Shown: positions 11,701-25,209, counted from the first letter of the stretch. The stretch: DNA of 64,000 nt from Hirudinaria manillensis (GCA_034509925.1 CM067530.1:7907501-7971500); one strand, 5' to 3'. Translations and numbers: made by a program. Notes: generated by a model from the sequence alone, not told the origin.

Positions 11701-13889
11701 AATCACCTCGGAGGTCTGATGCTCGAAAGGAAGATTTTCTGCGTAGAACCTTCAGCCATTTTGACGACCAACCCATCACCATTGACGATTTCCACGACCT
11801 GAAATTAAAAAGAGCTTGTTTAATCAAGTGCTGTCCTTCTGTGACGTACAATTTAAATACTGCTATCAAGGTATTGTTTTGTTTACCTTGGCAGTGAAGT
11901 TCTTATCTTTGATTTCGACAGAGTTTGAGGTAGACTGAAAGTTTTTCCATAGCCTCAGCTTCTTTTCCTTGGCGTGTCTGATTAATTAGTTTGAGATTTT
12001 AATAAATATCAAAGCTATTAACGACTTAAAGACGTGCCATTAATTTATCCTATTATAATTAACTCGAGTCCTTACTTTTCAGCAGCTCTGAGTTTCTCAG
12101 CTCCATGTGCGATGTTCTTCATGCTCCAGTCAGAGCAGTGAGCAAATCCTTCGAGAAGCAGCAGCTCTGTGATATTTCCACTCTGGAATAAAAATCAAAA
12201 TTGTTGTCGTAAAGTGAACATTGTAAAGCGAACATTAAGTTGTAATTGATTTGTAAATAATCGTATCCAACGTGGAAGCAGTGGTTATGTGAATTTAATC
12301 TAGTTTTTCTTGAATAATATAAAATTCCATGATGGTTACATTACAATATTCAAAGCGATCTTACGGGATGGATGATGGTTCCGAGCAAGTTCTGGTTGGA
12401 AGCTCCTTCCAAAAGGATTTTAACGTCTCTTTGGAGAAGTCTCACTTCCGTAAAATATTTTGCTTCCTCAGCAAACGGCTCAGGGGTTGTCTTGCCATCC
12501 TCAATCTTGAACATGGGAGTCTTGAACAAAAAAAAGGAAAAACATTGCACTTCACTGACGTCACGCGGACGCAATACGAGACAACGAGAAAATATTTACA
12601 AAGTCTCCTGCGGGTAATAAATACGTTTTTTTTATAAAATAAAATCCAACCTTGATTCCGGTAAACATGACGGTGATGTACTGGAAGGACGGGAGGAGGA
12701 ATGCCCTCACGGTGCAGCCATCTCTCACATGCTCAATCACGGCTACAAAGTCGAAACTCGCGAATTACAAAAATTCATATCCAGAAATCGAATGAAGATC
12801 TCGAAGATCGTGCCAGAGTTCGCTCGAAATAAAATATCCACCTTCGATCTCTTTGTTCTTGTGGAGGTCGGCAAACTGTCTGGGATTGTCGAGGTTCCAC
12901 TTGATGTCCCTGACGTGTTCGCTCAACGTTTCCTGAGGTCCCCACTTTCCTTTCTTCCCAGCAATGGCGGTCTCCTCCAATTGTATCAGTTTAGTATGGT
13001 TCTCGCTGGAAACGTGATGGCGTTTTAATTTATTTTCAGAATTAGTTTGAAAAGATCTTTTAAGAAAATGCTTACTCCATTCTCACTCCAGCTTTCCTGA
13101 CTTCCACAAGTCCTTCGTTGACCAGGGACTCGAGCACATTCTCCCCAGAAGTATCTAATCACATTTTAGACATTAAGCTAAATTTAACATCAAGCGATAA
13201 ATTAATCAATATCAACCTCTTCCAATAAATATGCATCCATATTCCTTTTTGTTTCCAACTGTCTTTGGATCTAAAACAACACACACTTCTCTTCCAATGA
13301 GCTTCTTTCTCAGAAATTCTCTGGCTTCCCAAGCAAACGGCTAAAAAGATTAGAAAAACAAAATTTGAGAAGCTTAAACAAAAAAATTCTGGCATCAACT
13401 AAATGATCAAAAGATATTCATATGATAGTTCAATGAAAGGGCTCACCTCATCTTTCACATCCTTATCACTGGAATCTGTGGCTTCGATAGGTCTACGGGC
13501 CAAACGGGGTGCAGTGACACCACTAAGTCCAACAGTCCTCTCGGGGGGTGGTCCTCCCTTTGGAACTCCCCTAATGACTACAGTGTCTCCAGAAATGATC
13601 TAGTAAAACGATAAGCATTTAATCAATCTTAAATATGTCCAAAATAAAGATTTCTTCAATAGAAGTCCTAGATCGATTAGTTTCGACGGCTACTGAATTA
13701 GTTAATCTCCAAAACAGCTGGCCACATGGCCCTACGCAGCATGACTTCTACCTTATGGCCGATCTTATACAGGTATGATCCAATATAGCTTGTAAAACAC
13801 GGTATTCTTACCTGTTTGACTGTTCCCCTAATTAAACTGCTAGTTCCAAAGGTAGGAGTTGCATTAGCGGCGGGCGGCTGGGCGGACAT
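8774..13889 (-). CDS. SND1: Staphylococcal nuclease and Tudor domain protein (Tudor-SN / p100)
   Basis: Complete, 23 exons, 909 aa (human 910): 13812-13889, 13447-13599, 13217-13340, 13076-13154, 12842-13005, 12651-12742, 12365-12520, 12076-12182, 11887-11977, 11707-11798, 11501-11630, 11315-11397, 11004-11187, 10758-10899, 10574-10692, 10307-10495, 10067-10202, 9836-9959, 9623-9689, 9351-9458, 9203-9283, 8944-9114, 8774-8833. Four tandem SNase-like domains come first, for example [12 protein letters not shown] in two of them, [20 protein letters not shown], and [16 protein letters not shown] in the fourth (about residues 511-661). A Tudor domain follows (about 705-770) with [15 protein letters not shown] and VLYVDYGN, the aromatic cage that reads symmetric dimethylarginine. 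A split fifth SNase domain ends in [17 protein letters not shown]. The protein is an RNA-binding nuclease and scaffold in RISC, splicing, transcription co-activation and stress granules. Start: [12 protein letters not shown], with the donor right after the first 26 codons. Confidence 0.98.
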
Positions 13890-14278
13890 CTTACCGAGCG
13901 GCGATATGAACAACAAGCAAAAGAAAATACAGCCTCCTACAGCACTGTGTGATACGCTGGCATAATGAACGTACCACGTATGCAAATTAAAACTAAAGTT
14001 TTATAGTTTTGTATTTAATTAAAATAAAAATTTAAACAATACTGTTGTTTAGTCTAAATAAATTAATATTTTAAAAATATTTTTGATGACCATTACCAAA
14101 ATTATTACCTAGCGTACCGGTGTATCTAATTCACGTGGAATGGAACAAAATTAATTCCAAACTATAAAATATTGCAACAATAGGTTCAAAGGTCATCAGT
14201 GCCATAATCTGAAACGAAGGCACAACCCAAATCCAGACCAGGCAAAAGCGGCGCGAAGAAAACAAAAAGGCTATAAGT

Positions 14279-17121
14279 TTATTTGTTTTTCGATCTGAAC
14301 TGAGAGTTAAACTTCGATAACGTTGCGGAAGTCATGATGGCTTTGACCAGGTACATGTCGGCATTGGTTGGGTCAGGTATGACTTCTTCCACAGCAGCTT
14401 CTTTGTAAAGCCACCTTCAATGTCAGAATCATAACATAGAAATTTTGCAATTTTAAACACATCACGACGAGCTAAACAAGCTTACGCAAGCATATTGCTT
14501 CCAGCAGGAAGTCTCAGCCTTTTTGTGATTCGCCCTGTGGCTTTCATCAGTGATTCTTGTATGTCTTCCATCAGTTCTTGTCTGCCCCAACCTTCAGTTA
14601 CAGACATTAACAATTTCTTAGAATCATCCTTTTCCTTCAAGTGCTTTCTGAAACATAAGATTTTAGCTATTAATTACCTTATTCAAGAAAAAAAAGCCAT
14701 ACCACAGATATGATGTATTAACATACGAACCGTTCGTCATTAGAAATGAGATCAACTTTGTTGTAAACGTGTATCATGTTATCGAGGAGGCTTTGGGGCA
14801 TTGAAGGAAGACCGGCAAGAGTTTCCCTAACGACAAATTCTTGAGCTCTTTGGTCGGGATGCGACGCGTCACTCACTTGAACCAGCAAATCCTTTTGATA
14901 TGACAAGATTAACGGTGAAATTTTATCGCCATTATAATTATTCATGTTCTTTGGACTCACGGCACGAGAGATGTCTTGCAAAGTGACGTGAAAGGCTCTC
15001 AGCAAAGAGGCAGGAATGTCGGAAATGAAGCCGACGGTGTCGAGGTACATGACTTTCATGTTGTTCGGCAGGACGCCCTGGAAGCAGTTGACGTCCAACG
15101 TCGCAAAAAGTTTATCCATCGGCGTGATTTTTGAAATGCCCGTAAGGGATTTTATCAGTGAGGTCTTTCCTGGAAAATAATTGTTATATTTAGTAGAAAT
15201 TGTTATATTAATATATATTGTTTCAATAATTGCTATATTATTATATATTATTACATGTACAGTTTCATCAACGTACAAATATTTGGCAAAAGTAATTTAA
15301 AAAAAATAATTCTAAGCACATCATTGGGAAATCATTAAGGCTTCGAGTGAAACTAAACTCTTCTTACCGGCATTTGTGTACCCAACGATAGCAACCATGG
15401 GGAGGTCCAATTTTGTCCTGTTTTCCCTCATGATGGTTCTTTGGAATTCAATTTTATTGATTTGGCTTTTTATTTTCGCCTCCCTATCCTAAAATTTTCA
15501 GAAAATAGTGAGTTTTAAGGTAACTTATCTAAATTGAAGTTGGTTAAATAAAGAAAAATGTGAGCAATCATTGATGACAAATCTGTCACAAGGCTAAAAC
15601 TAAAGTTATTAATTAAAGATAAATGTTGACATTAATGGCATTAGTAAGTTATATAAGAAACTCCTAATAATATAATTGTATAATAAGATTAGCATTACTA
15701 GTAAAATGCCTAGCAAACATTTATCAATTGTTTTAAAAGTAAAATATCAAAGTCAGTTAATGCAAATCCAATTCATTTGTTGCTGCAGCACATAAAAACC
15801 TACCCTCAACAAGACCTTCCTTGTTTCCAAAGTTCTCTCTGCCAGACCTCCGAGATACAACAACCCTCCTTTCTGGTAATCCAAGCTGTTAGTATGCAAG
15901 CCATGCAGGTGCATTCTAAATTTAAAAAGTGCCGATCAAATCGGGACTATTTTTGTTATCGAGAAAAATGGAAAACTCTACTTCAAGTAATGGATTTCAG
16001 CTAATGCCACTTGCAGCTTGGCTTCACTTGTTGTTGCTCTACTTCTGAAAATTTCCAGTACCATGGTATACCTTGAACAGAAGTTAAGTCAGTAATAATC
16101 TCAATTTTTTTTTAAAGCAAAATGAAGGGTCATGATGACCATTTACATATTTTGTAATAGCATTAGACAACATAAAATAGAGTGAAACAGAAACAGGCAA
16201 CATTGTCAACAGAAAATCAAGTTCAATTAACGGGGAGGTGGTTGTTTAGATTTAAGGATGACACGCACGATTTGAAGCAAGAAAATGTTAAGGAGTTAGT
16301 GACATCATGTGATAGTGAGTTCCAGGGTTTGATAATGCAGTTGATTCAAAATCAAATCGATTCACCTGTCATAAACTGGAAATTTCCATAAATCTTGAAG
16401 AAATGAGAGTTGAACGGAATTTAGAGTGTTTACACCAACTATGACGGCAGTTATTTCTCCTGATATTTCCTTCACATGCTGTGACAATTCTTCCAACTTT
16501 CCTTTGCCAAATACGGCCTTTTTATCAATTCGTTTCAAAGAATGTATTTGCTGAGATCAATCAATTAAGTTTGATGAATTAAGTTATTAGATGTGGATCT
16601 CAATTTTGAGTCCTCACTTTATCTCTGACTACCCATCTAGGTATTGATTCTGCAAGAGCACAAAGTTCTGACATTTGCAAATCTGCATTTGTCATTTTTG
16701 TTCTCTCAGGAGCATCTTTCATATCTGACAATTTCAGATTTAAATAATTTACCAGAGAACATTTCAATGACAATAACAATAATAAAAACAAAATTATATA
16801 TTTTTTTTAAATCGTTAAAAAAATAAAAAAATACTTGGCTGAATGGCAAGTACAGCATGGCCAAATGATCTCCCAAATGGAACTTCTGAGAAGGCCTCAT
16901 AATAAGATTTATCTTCCAGAATATTATCAGCAATTTCATCCATCTCTGCGATTTCAAGCAGAAAAATAAATAAAAGATAATTACTTTTCTCCTTCGGTTT
17001 GCTAACCATCAGTCTCCATAAGTCCTTTTGAAATATAAAACATTCTTCTCCAACTTTTCATTGCACTCAAATTACTTATCGTCGCATTTCTAACTGCGCT
17101 TAAGGTTTTGATCATAAACAT
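14279..17121 (-). CDS. GTPBP6: HflX-type GTPase, putative mitochondrial GTP-binding protein 6
   Basis: Eleven exons, 492 aa (human GTPBP6 516): 17007-17121, 16835-16945, 16618-16724, 16366-16550, 15982-16071, 15804-15885, 15368-15488, 14961-15169, 14727-14891, 14486-14643, 14279-14414. The N-terminal 38 residues are basic and Ser-rich with no acidic residue until the end, as in a mitochondrial targeting peptide, which favours the ATG at 17121. The HflX domain includes ADLQMSELCALAESI, FGKGKLEEL and RYTMVLEIFRSRATTSEAKL. G-domain motifs: P-loop GYTNAGKTS (about residue 265), FATLDV, DTVGF (about 314), NKVDL (about 384). HflX proteins bind ribosomes and split or rescue stalled ones; the metazoan form acts on mitoribosomes. 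The exon 10 acceptor is set by frame (AAAG|CAC, four bases after a competing CAG). Confidence 0.95.
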
Positions 17122-17629
17122 TTCAAATTCTAAATGATTCCTTAAAGGTCGTAAATGTCACAGCAGTACCGCGACTTCGACTCGTTCAATCTCTTGTTTC
17201 GTTTATTTACTTTTTAAAAGTAATCTTTCTTGTAATCATGAAACAATATAACCAATAAGATTTTAATTAATGCATTTTTCAATATGTGCTTCAAATCAGA
17301 ATAATTATATTATAAAAATAAACAAATAATTTTGAATTATTTATTTAAAAAATGTCAGATTTCTTGTCGCTCGCGATGATCGATTTCTTGTATTGATGCA
17401 AATTCCTGTTAGCAAAATAATTCCAGAGATATGGTATCACTTACCTAAATTTCAAAATCAATTTATAGTCCATTTTAATCATATAAATTGAATTCATTCC
17501 AAATCTTCCAAAAAGAAAGGAGTTGGTTTCGAGGAAGTGAGGCTCGGCAGAATTAATTTTGATAATAATAATTAATAAAATATTTTAAATTAAATTAATC
17601 TAAATTTAATTTAAATTATTATAATAATA

Positions 17630-17760
17630 ATAATTATTATTATTAATTATTATTATTAGTCAGAGTATTAGTCAGAATGTAATAATAATTAATAATTATT
17701 ATTATATATAATTAATAATATTATTATTATATATAATTAATAATAATTATTATTATTATA
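17630..17760. repeat. AT-only inverted repeat (AAT)n/(ATT)n
   Basis: Alternating blocks of AAT and ATT triplets produce nested perfect palindromes such as AATAATAATTATTATT and ATAATTAATAATATTATTAT. Capable of hairpin or cruciform folding. Confidence 0.7.
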
Positions 17761-18633
17761 ACTGCTTTTCTAACTGCTTTAATAATAATAATTATTATTT
17801 GTAATAATAAATATTTTTAAAGCACTTTCCTTTAGATCAGGGATATCCATTGGGCACTACTCTTTAGGGACTACCCAAACCTCGGCCCGCGGCAACCTAC
17901 CACATTTATTATCAAGTTCTATAACTCTTGGTACATTCGCTATGCTCTATCTTGAATGTTGTGACGAAAGAAATGATCTCAAGTTATTGCTAATAACGAG
18001 CGTCACCATTTATATAACAATTCAGCTTATTACTATTACATTTATTACTTAGTTAGAATACATTGCCGGACCTATTAGTCAGAATGTAATATAATGATTG
18101 ACATCAATCGAAACATTGCTACATTGGAAGTGTGCCTACTATGAGAATAATTTGCAGACTTATAAAGCCAGCATTTCTAAATAAAAATAAATACAAGAAG
18201 TGTTAAAAATTGGATTTTTCAAATTCTTAAATAAATGCAAGTAAGATGAGTAAGCTATTATAAATAGGATATATTTTTAAACATATGCAAACTGTTGCTG
18301 CAGGCATTTTCAGCCTTTTGTAAAACCGGAGGCAAGTTGATAAATAAATAAAGAATGCACAAATATTTTAAACTTTTTTAGTTTCTTCGTTTGTGAAATT
18401 CACCGTGAATTGTCGAGCGCAATTCCCTCATTGGAATGGAATGAACAACTTCCACTTCTATAACACGTGTAACAATGAAGTTATAATTATTTAAATATTA
18501 ATTCAAATAAATATAAATTAATAATTAGACTGATAGCTATTATAGTATTACATAAACAAAGAAATTAAATTAAAATACATTATTACAATAAATAAAATTT
18601 AAAATGACATGGTGTAACAAGACTTAATAGGGT

Positions 18634-18705
18634 ATAATAAGAATTATACTTATAATAAGAATTATACTTATAATAAGAATTATACTTATAATAAGAATAT
18701 CTTAT
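18634..18705. repeat. 18-bp tandem repeat, about four copies
   Basis: Unit ATAATAAGAATTATACTT repeated head to tail from 18634, perfect for three units and then decaying. Confidence 0.85.
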
Positions 18706-18841
18706 GATAAAAATTATAATTATTATGTACCTATCACGTTCTGGTTTATTTATATAACATAACAGGGCATAATAAGAATTATAATGATAATAAGAATATC
18801 TTATAGTGAGAATTATAATTATTATGCACTTATCATGTTCC

Positions 18842-18950
18842 GGTTTATTTATATAACATAACATATATACATATTATGTAATTATCATATTCTGGTTTAT
18901 TTATATAACATAACATATATACATATAATGTAATTATCATATTCTGGTTT
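18842..18950. repeat. 52-bp minisatellite
   Basis: The word GGTTTATTTATATAACATAA recurs at 18842 and 18894 (period 52) within nearly identical units that also share CATATATACATAT and AATTATCATATTCTGG. A diverged copy begins near 18743. Confidence 0.75.
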
Positions 18951-19629
18951 ATTTTATATGCGACACAAACTGCTATTATAATCTTACGTTTTACTAAATT
19001 TCAAATTTCAAAATTGAAATTTCCCTGTGATATCTTCATTCAGGTATCTTTAATAACATTGGAATAATTTCAATGCTTCACAAATGTTGGTATCGACTTG
19101 TAGCGGTATGTTTCTTGCGTGTGCCTCTTTATAAAGCCCAACCCGTGTCAGAGCATTTAAGCATTGTCCATTCTCAATTATCAAGTGGGTTTTTGAATGA
19201 ATTTATTTGTTTATTTCGCTTAAATGCAACTTATTTCCTCGATAATAAAATTTATTTGCAGCCATTACTTCTAATTTGAGACCTCGACATTTTCATATCT
19301 TAAACGACAAATTATATGACGTATGTCGATTTGTGAAACATGTTAGGTTCGCTTTGTACAAGGAATATGAAATGGTGAACATGAATGGTGAACACGATGA
19401 AATTATCAAACATATTAGTTACTTAAATGTAAAATTTATTTATTTTAATGTACAAAATTTGCCGAAAATTAAATAACGAATGCAACCATTTACAGCTCCA
19501 TTTTTGAAATGTTTTAAAATTAAATTTAAAATTAAAGTTTTTCAGTTAAATTTGTTCGGTTGCATTGAAACTCTGCGGAAGGGAGTTGGTGAAACATTAA
19601 CAGTATTCGATTTATCATAAGAATACTTT

Positions 19630-19765
19630 ATAATAATATTGTTAATAATTAATAATAATAATTATTATTATTAATAATTATTAATTAATAATAATTATTA
19701 ATTAATAATAATTATAATAATTATTAATTATTAATAATAATTATTATTATTATAATTATTACTAA
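19630..19765. repeat. Long AT palindrome built from AAT/ATT triplets
   Basis: About 135 bp with no G or C, made of alternating (AAT) and (ATT) runs such as AATAATAATAATTATTATTA. Nearly every part is self-complementary. Confidence 0.8.
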
Positions 19766-22206
19766 CTAGTAATCAATAGTGAATAATATTTCATGATAAT
19801 ATTTTCATAATAATTATTATTTATAATTATAGTATTAAGGATATCATTATTATAATTTTTCATATAATAACTAATTAATAAATTTATTATTACATATTTT
19901 AGTGGAACATTACTTCATTTTTAAATACTTTCTTCTATAATGTTGACGATGTGTTCATTAAGAGGTTAATTCAGTAATTATTGAAGAAGGAAAACATAAT
20001 TAGAGTTATTATCATTTATTATCATTTTAAATATTTATTCCGTAAAAATAATAACTAATTTTCAATGGCCTGGACTCTTTCCGTTGGTATTAGAGTTATT
20101 TTTATAAATTAGAATTAATTAAAAAATTGTGCAAAAAAAAAGAAAAGAAATCGGCATTTTTCCAAAATATGATTTCCGTTCGACAGGAGAAAATTAAAAA
20201 AAAAATAGGATTAAATAAAAAAAAACAATCTTGTATTTGTGATTAAATAAATAATATTTGGAGGATTAAATTTATAATACTTGGGATTAAATAAAATTGC
20301 TTAAATCATTACAAATGCTCGAACAAAGCATCTTTTGCTCAAAATTCCTTAAGTTGAAAATTGGAAAATTTCAATTACATGGACGCCAAAAAGAACGTAC
20401 AAATGCTAATTATGTACTCCCTGGAGCTTTTAATTTTACGAATTAAATTCTTGATGAACGACGATTCGGCAAATTTCAATCTTTAAAGACGCTTAAATCG
20501 ATTAAATTACAACAAAAAATAATAATAATAATAATAAATTAATAATTAAAAAATAATTTATTAATATTTAAAAAAAATAAGATGCATCGATTCATTACTT
20601 TTCATAACGAGTACCGTAATGACACGTCAGGACACGACGGTTAAGATACGTCATAGGGCACATTAGTGACGTGATGAGGTGATTAATTGAAAGTTCAGAG
20701 GAAGCATTCACACGACATTCAACTCTAAGTAAGATTTACGAGTCCCCTTACTTACAGGGGATTTTCTTCGTCTCTGATTGGTTGGCATTTCTGAGCACCA
20801 ATTGGGACCCACCAATCGCAGATACCCCATGAAGCACGTGGTATTCTCGGTATTTGTATTGCATCTGTATTTGTATCTGTCGAATGTATTCTTTATTTTA
20901 AATAGAAATACCCCCGACTAACGTAGAAACAATTCAAACTACGGTTACATTATTACGTTACATATCGTTACAAAAGTAAGTTTACATGGCTAATCTGCTA
21001 AGACGCTTAACCAATTACTGGAAAAGGCCAGGCTCAGAATCAATTAAGTAATTGCTTCGACAGCGTGGCAGTGAAATTTGAGAGGAAGGCAAACATTTGT
21101 ACAGAAACCTCATCGTGTCCTACGAGACCAATCGATAACAATCGTCCTTTATAAAGTTTCTTCCTGTGCAGTTCTTTCTTAACTGGGCTTTTTTCCTTCT
21201 TCGGCGATCTGTCATTCCCCGGTATTTGATCCTCTGGACAGCACAATGACCAACCATTCGTCACAATTTCCTTCAATGATCTTCTCGACCCGACTACTCC
21301 CCACTTTTTCCATCTAAGTTGGACACGTGCTTGGGGTACTTTGGGGGCGCGCAGGAGTTTTTAATGAATTTTGAGTTAAATTTAAATAATAATAATAATA
21401 ATAATTCAACTTAAATGCTGCTGTAATTAATTCCTTGAAGTTGTACTGATAAGATTTAAATCAATATTTGTTTTATAAGTTTTTTATGGGTTGATGGAAC
21501 AGTTTCAATCTGGGATTGATTTTGAACTTTTGCTTTAGTCATTTTATTTTATATTATTTATTAAATATATTTTAAGTTATAATTATATATATATATCGAA
21601 TTTATGAAAAAGAAAAATTTCATTTTTAAAGACCGAAGATGCCGAATGTCAGCGCTTTTTCGAAATTCCATTCAAGTGCAAGGTCTTAATTAATTGAATA
21701 GAAGCAGGGACGTAACTTGAGGGGTCTTGGGTGGACCAACGTCCCCCCCCCCGAAACCCCCAGAAGTTGTTCCCCTTACCTGAATGGTCGTTGTCACCCC
21801 TCGAAACATTATTGAAAGTTTGAAAAAGAATAAAAGTTTCTCTCCACTACAGGGAAACTACTGAAATGGTCTCCATGAATAAATAATTGCAAAGAATAAA
21901 AACTAATTAGAAATAATTTATTGCTAATTATTATAATAAAGAATATTTAGTTATTCCAACTAGGATAGTTCTTAGCTGGTTGTTGTTGAGGTAATTTTTA
22001 ATTCTTTTCTTTTCAATTGTTCGATTTCAAGTTTTATTCTGAACTTTTCAGAATCACATCCAATTCTGAACCATTTCCTCCTCCGTTATTGTTTCTTTTA
22101 TTCGCGTCGAGTGGAAGCTTTTTTTTTTGCTAAAAAACGTTCGAATAAATCTAAGCTTTAAACTGCTGTTAAATCTTTTTAAGCTTCCAAATCGTCCCGG
22201 ATTAAA

Positions 22207-24567
22207 ATGCTGAAAACTCGCTTCCTGTGCGCCATGTTCCTGTCGGTGATGACGGCGAAGAGCGGAACAAAAGGGTGCTGCATGTTCGACCAATGGGAGG
22301 GGGTGACGGTCTCCGTGGAGAGGGAATTCGATGCCGTCCAGGGGGCCGTGTACGAGAGGGTGACCACGGAGAGACACTACTACGACTTCATCAACTCGAG
22401 GGTCGCTTCGAGAGACGTTCATACTGGAAAGTTCACCCTTAAGGATTTCAAGGAGGTTCGTAATTTTTATGGCCGATAGTTTTACGATGTCGACGCCCCG
22501 ATGACTCGGATAAGTCTGTTAATTTCGTTGTATTTATTACTCTATCACCTATTACCACAAAGAAAAAACAACCTAACATCCAAAAACAGGGAACACAGTT
22601 GCAGTTTTGAATGCTTTTAACTTAATGGAGACTTGAAAAAGAATTGGAACAATTAAATCACAATGGAAGCTAAAACGTGGCGTTTGTGTTTCGTTTCTTC
22701 TTTCAATCTTCGAACGGGAATGAAATTTAATTCGTTCGTTATCAGCAGCCACGGTTTTTGATGTTCTCACGGAAAGACTTCCTTCGTGTGGAATTAACGT
22801 TTGGCCGATCCCCCAAAATTCGAAAATTTTTCAATATTTCTCGAAAAGTTTTAAAACGTGGAACTAGGAAGGAGTGGTGATTTGTGATTTTAATGAGGAA
22901 AACATTTTTTTTCCATGAGGAGACTCTCATAAAATCAAATTTAGATTTTTTTTTACTGGCTGTTTTTCACTTGAAACATCAAGAGGTACGTGGTCGCTTG
23001 CCACTTGCCGATAATTTCCTAATTTAATTTAACTAAATTAATAATTATCCCAAATTAAAATTATAAAAGACAATATACACTCGCCAGAGTAATGGCGTCG
23101 TTAAAAACATCGCGTGACAAAAGGAAATGGAAGTCAATCCGGTACCACATCACAGATCTGGCAACCCTTAAGGAAAATCTTCTTCCAATAAATTTTTCTC
23201 CACCCACCTAAGCCTCAGAACGCCCGAGGAGCATCAATAAATCCTTCGAATGAATGATTGTCGTCAATGTTAAGATATCAAAGAATATCAACGCTTTCAT
23301 TTGTCAGGGCATAGCCATCGTTCCGAAAGGAAACGCGTGTTTCAAGATTCCCATTAGCGAGAAGATGTCGAGATCCTGTCTCCCCAGTAAGAATGGTTTT
23401 TTTTCTGGTGTCTAAGACATTTTCAAAACAATCGCTCAACGGAATTTAATAATTCGATATCTATATTTGATAGTTGAACATGTTTAATAATTTGATATTC
23501 ACATTCTAATCGCCAGAGGACGCAACTTTTCTCGGAAAGCATTACATTGGCGTGGATGTACCCGTGACTCTGTGGACTGCCAACAATCACACGTCCCATC
23601 TGGTTGTCCTCCAAAACACCTGCATTCCTGTTTCGGAAGAAACTTTCCAAACCAGCGGACGTTAGTTGACGAATTCCAGGGGAATGTGAAACAAAACTCG
23701 ACGAGATTCGCAGATGAGGCATTGAGAATATTGTCTCTTATTGGCACGGTGCACTCGCGACCCCGGTAAAAGGATCCATATTCGACTATGCCAATCCAGA
23801 CGCTTAAGCAAAAAAACTTTGCATACCAACGGCATTTAGGTGAACTTGGATCAGTTGTTAAGCACTCAGACACTGGTTTGGCCTCTCACTTCTTGAAAGA
23901 TAACAACGTTTATAGATAAGAAAGTTTAACTGCGATGAAGTACAAATCTGTTTGGCTCGGCCGCCCATAAGGCCGCCACGTGTTGAACTCGAATCTTATA
24001 AAGCCACCGGATAATCGAGGCACTAAGAAACCAGAGTAAATCAAAAATTCATTTAATTAGATGGCGGATGTCAGAGCATTCTGACTCGACTGTCAATATC
24101 AGGTTCAGAAAATAACACAAAGCCTCCAGGGTACGTGCAACGAAAGGCTTAAGTTGCTAATAGCACTCCCCCCCTAAAAATCATTTTTAGAGTTATAATT
24201 GATATAATAGTTTTGAAGCAATTTGTTTTCGTTGTTTGTACCAGCCCACTCGTTAGTGATAATCACTTATTTCTACAACGTGACGCTGGGAATAAAGCAC
24301 GAGGATGTATTTTCAATTCCTGAATCTTGTTCCGAACCAGACCAGGATGAAATCGATTTTGTCAACAAAATCAACGAACACCTGGACATGAGAGTGAGTA
24401 TCGACGTCTTGACCCACTTTTGAGCCGAAATGTCTACTACGAATTCAGTTCGGAGCTAGCTGTCGCCTATTGACACAAAAAAAAATATTTAAATTCTATT
24501 TGAATGAATGTAGTAATTAATAATCAATATTATTTCACATCTACAGAAGAAGTCCTTCACCGTTTAA
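22207..24567 (+). CDS. Ependymin-related secreted protein
   Basis: Five exons join in phase: 22207-22455, 23308-23386, 23517-23660, 24245-24393, 24547-24567 (213 aa). Residues 1 to about 19 form a signal peptide (MLKTRFLCAMFLSVMTA). The conserved ependymin layout follows: CC near residue 24, QWEG, a beta-strand segment ending YYDFINSRVA, then ACFKIPISEKMSRSCLP, DATFLGKHYIGVDVPVTLW, NTCIPVSEETF, and NVTLGIKHEDVF plus ESC near the end. Ependymin family proteins are secreted or lysosomal lipid- and calcium-binding glycoproteins, expanded in molluscs, annelids and echinoderms. Potential N-glycosylation sites are NHT and NVT. After the last conserved Cys there is an extra acidic and basic tail of about 27 residues (SEPDQDEIDF to KKSFTV). 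It is not in tandem with a relative here. Confidence 0.9.
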
Positions 24568-25209
24568 TGTGGTGGCACGGGCAAGAAAAGAAAGATCGGA
24601 GATATTTGCTTTAAAAAAAAATTTAATGACAAGACTTTGTTACAATAAACGTTCACGTGACTTTTCAAACTCTTAGCCCGTCTTAGCTGTGAAAGTCAAG
24701 AGATTTGATTAATATCTGATTGGGCCTGATTGGACTGGTTCGCACAAATACGATTCACTGCTGGGTGCCCAAGTCTAGGAGCGTCCAAGAAATGTAAAAT
24801 GCTAACGATAAATAATAATATCAATAATAATACTAACAACTAATCCAGTCGAGCGTGGTAATAGGGCAGTTTTTAAATGAACAGCAAATGCTTTTTAAAG
24901 TTAGTAAACGACCCGCAACAATAGATTGGCACCGAACACAGGAGGCAGGCACAAGCAACATTCTTCACACCGTGGTCACGGGGTAACGTTTTCATTTCAT
25001 CCGAGGTCATTTGATCGGTGCTAGGATATAAAAATATTAAATCTCGGCGAGAGTTCTTTGGTTTCAACGCCGAAACTATTTACGCGAGTACACAAGAAAG
25101 CACGCCTTCTATTTTTGGGTTAATTTCGTAATCCCGCATTCTCGGCTTATGTTTTGAAAGGGAATGAGTTAATTTCTCGAACGTATTCCGAGTCAATTAG
25201 CGATAAAAG
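24568..25209. other. Intergenic; possible BED/C2H2-finger transposon relic on the minus strand
   Basis: A minus-strand frame (about 24873-25067) contains CLLCSVPIYCCGSFTNFKKH, which has the spacing of a BED or C2H2 zinc finger of the type found in hAT transposases (C-x2-C ... G-x2-N-x2-K-H). It is short, flanked by non-coding DNA and has no transposase core, so at most a relic. Confidence 0.3.

Larger units (their letters stand above)
17122..22206. other. 5 kb AT-rich intergenic region
   Basis: No gene is supported. It contains AT palindromes (17630-17760, 19630-19765), 18-bp and 52-bp tandem repeats (18634-18950), and a less AT-rich patch at 20620-20860 with CCAAT/ATTGG boxes and TGACGT-type motifs that could be regulatory. 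Open frames on either strand (for example minus 18583-18864, minus 21040-21276) have repeat-derived or unrecognised sequence. Confidence 0.55.

Noticed and set aside
18583..18864. Minus-strand open frame with YYKYNSYYKYNSYY repeats
   Set aside because: It is the direct translation of the 18-bp tandem repeat and related AT repeats. No domain or splice support.
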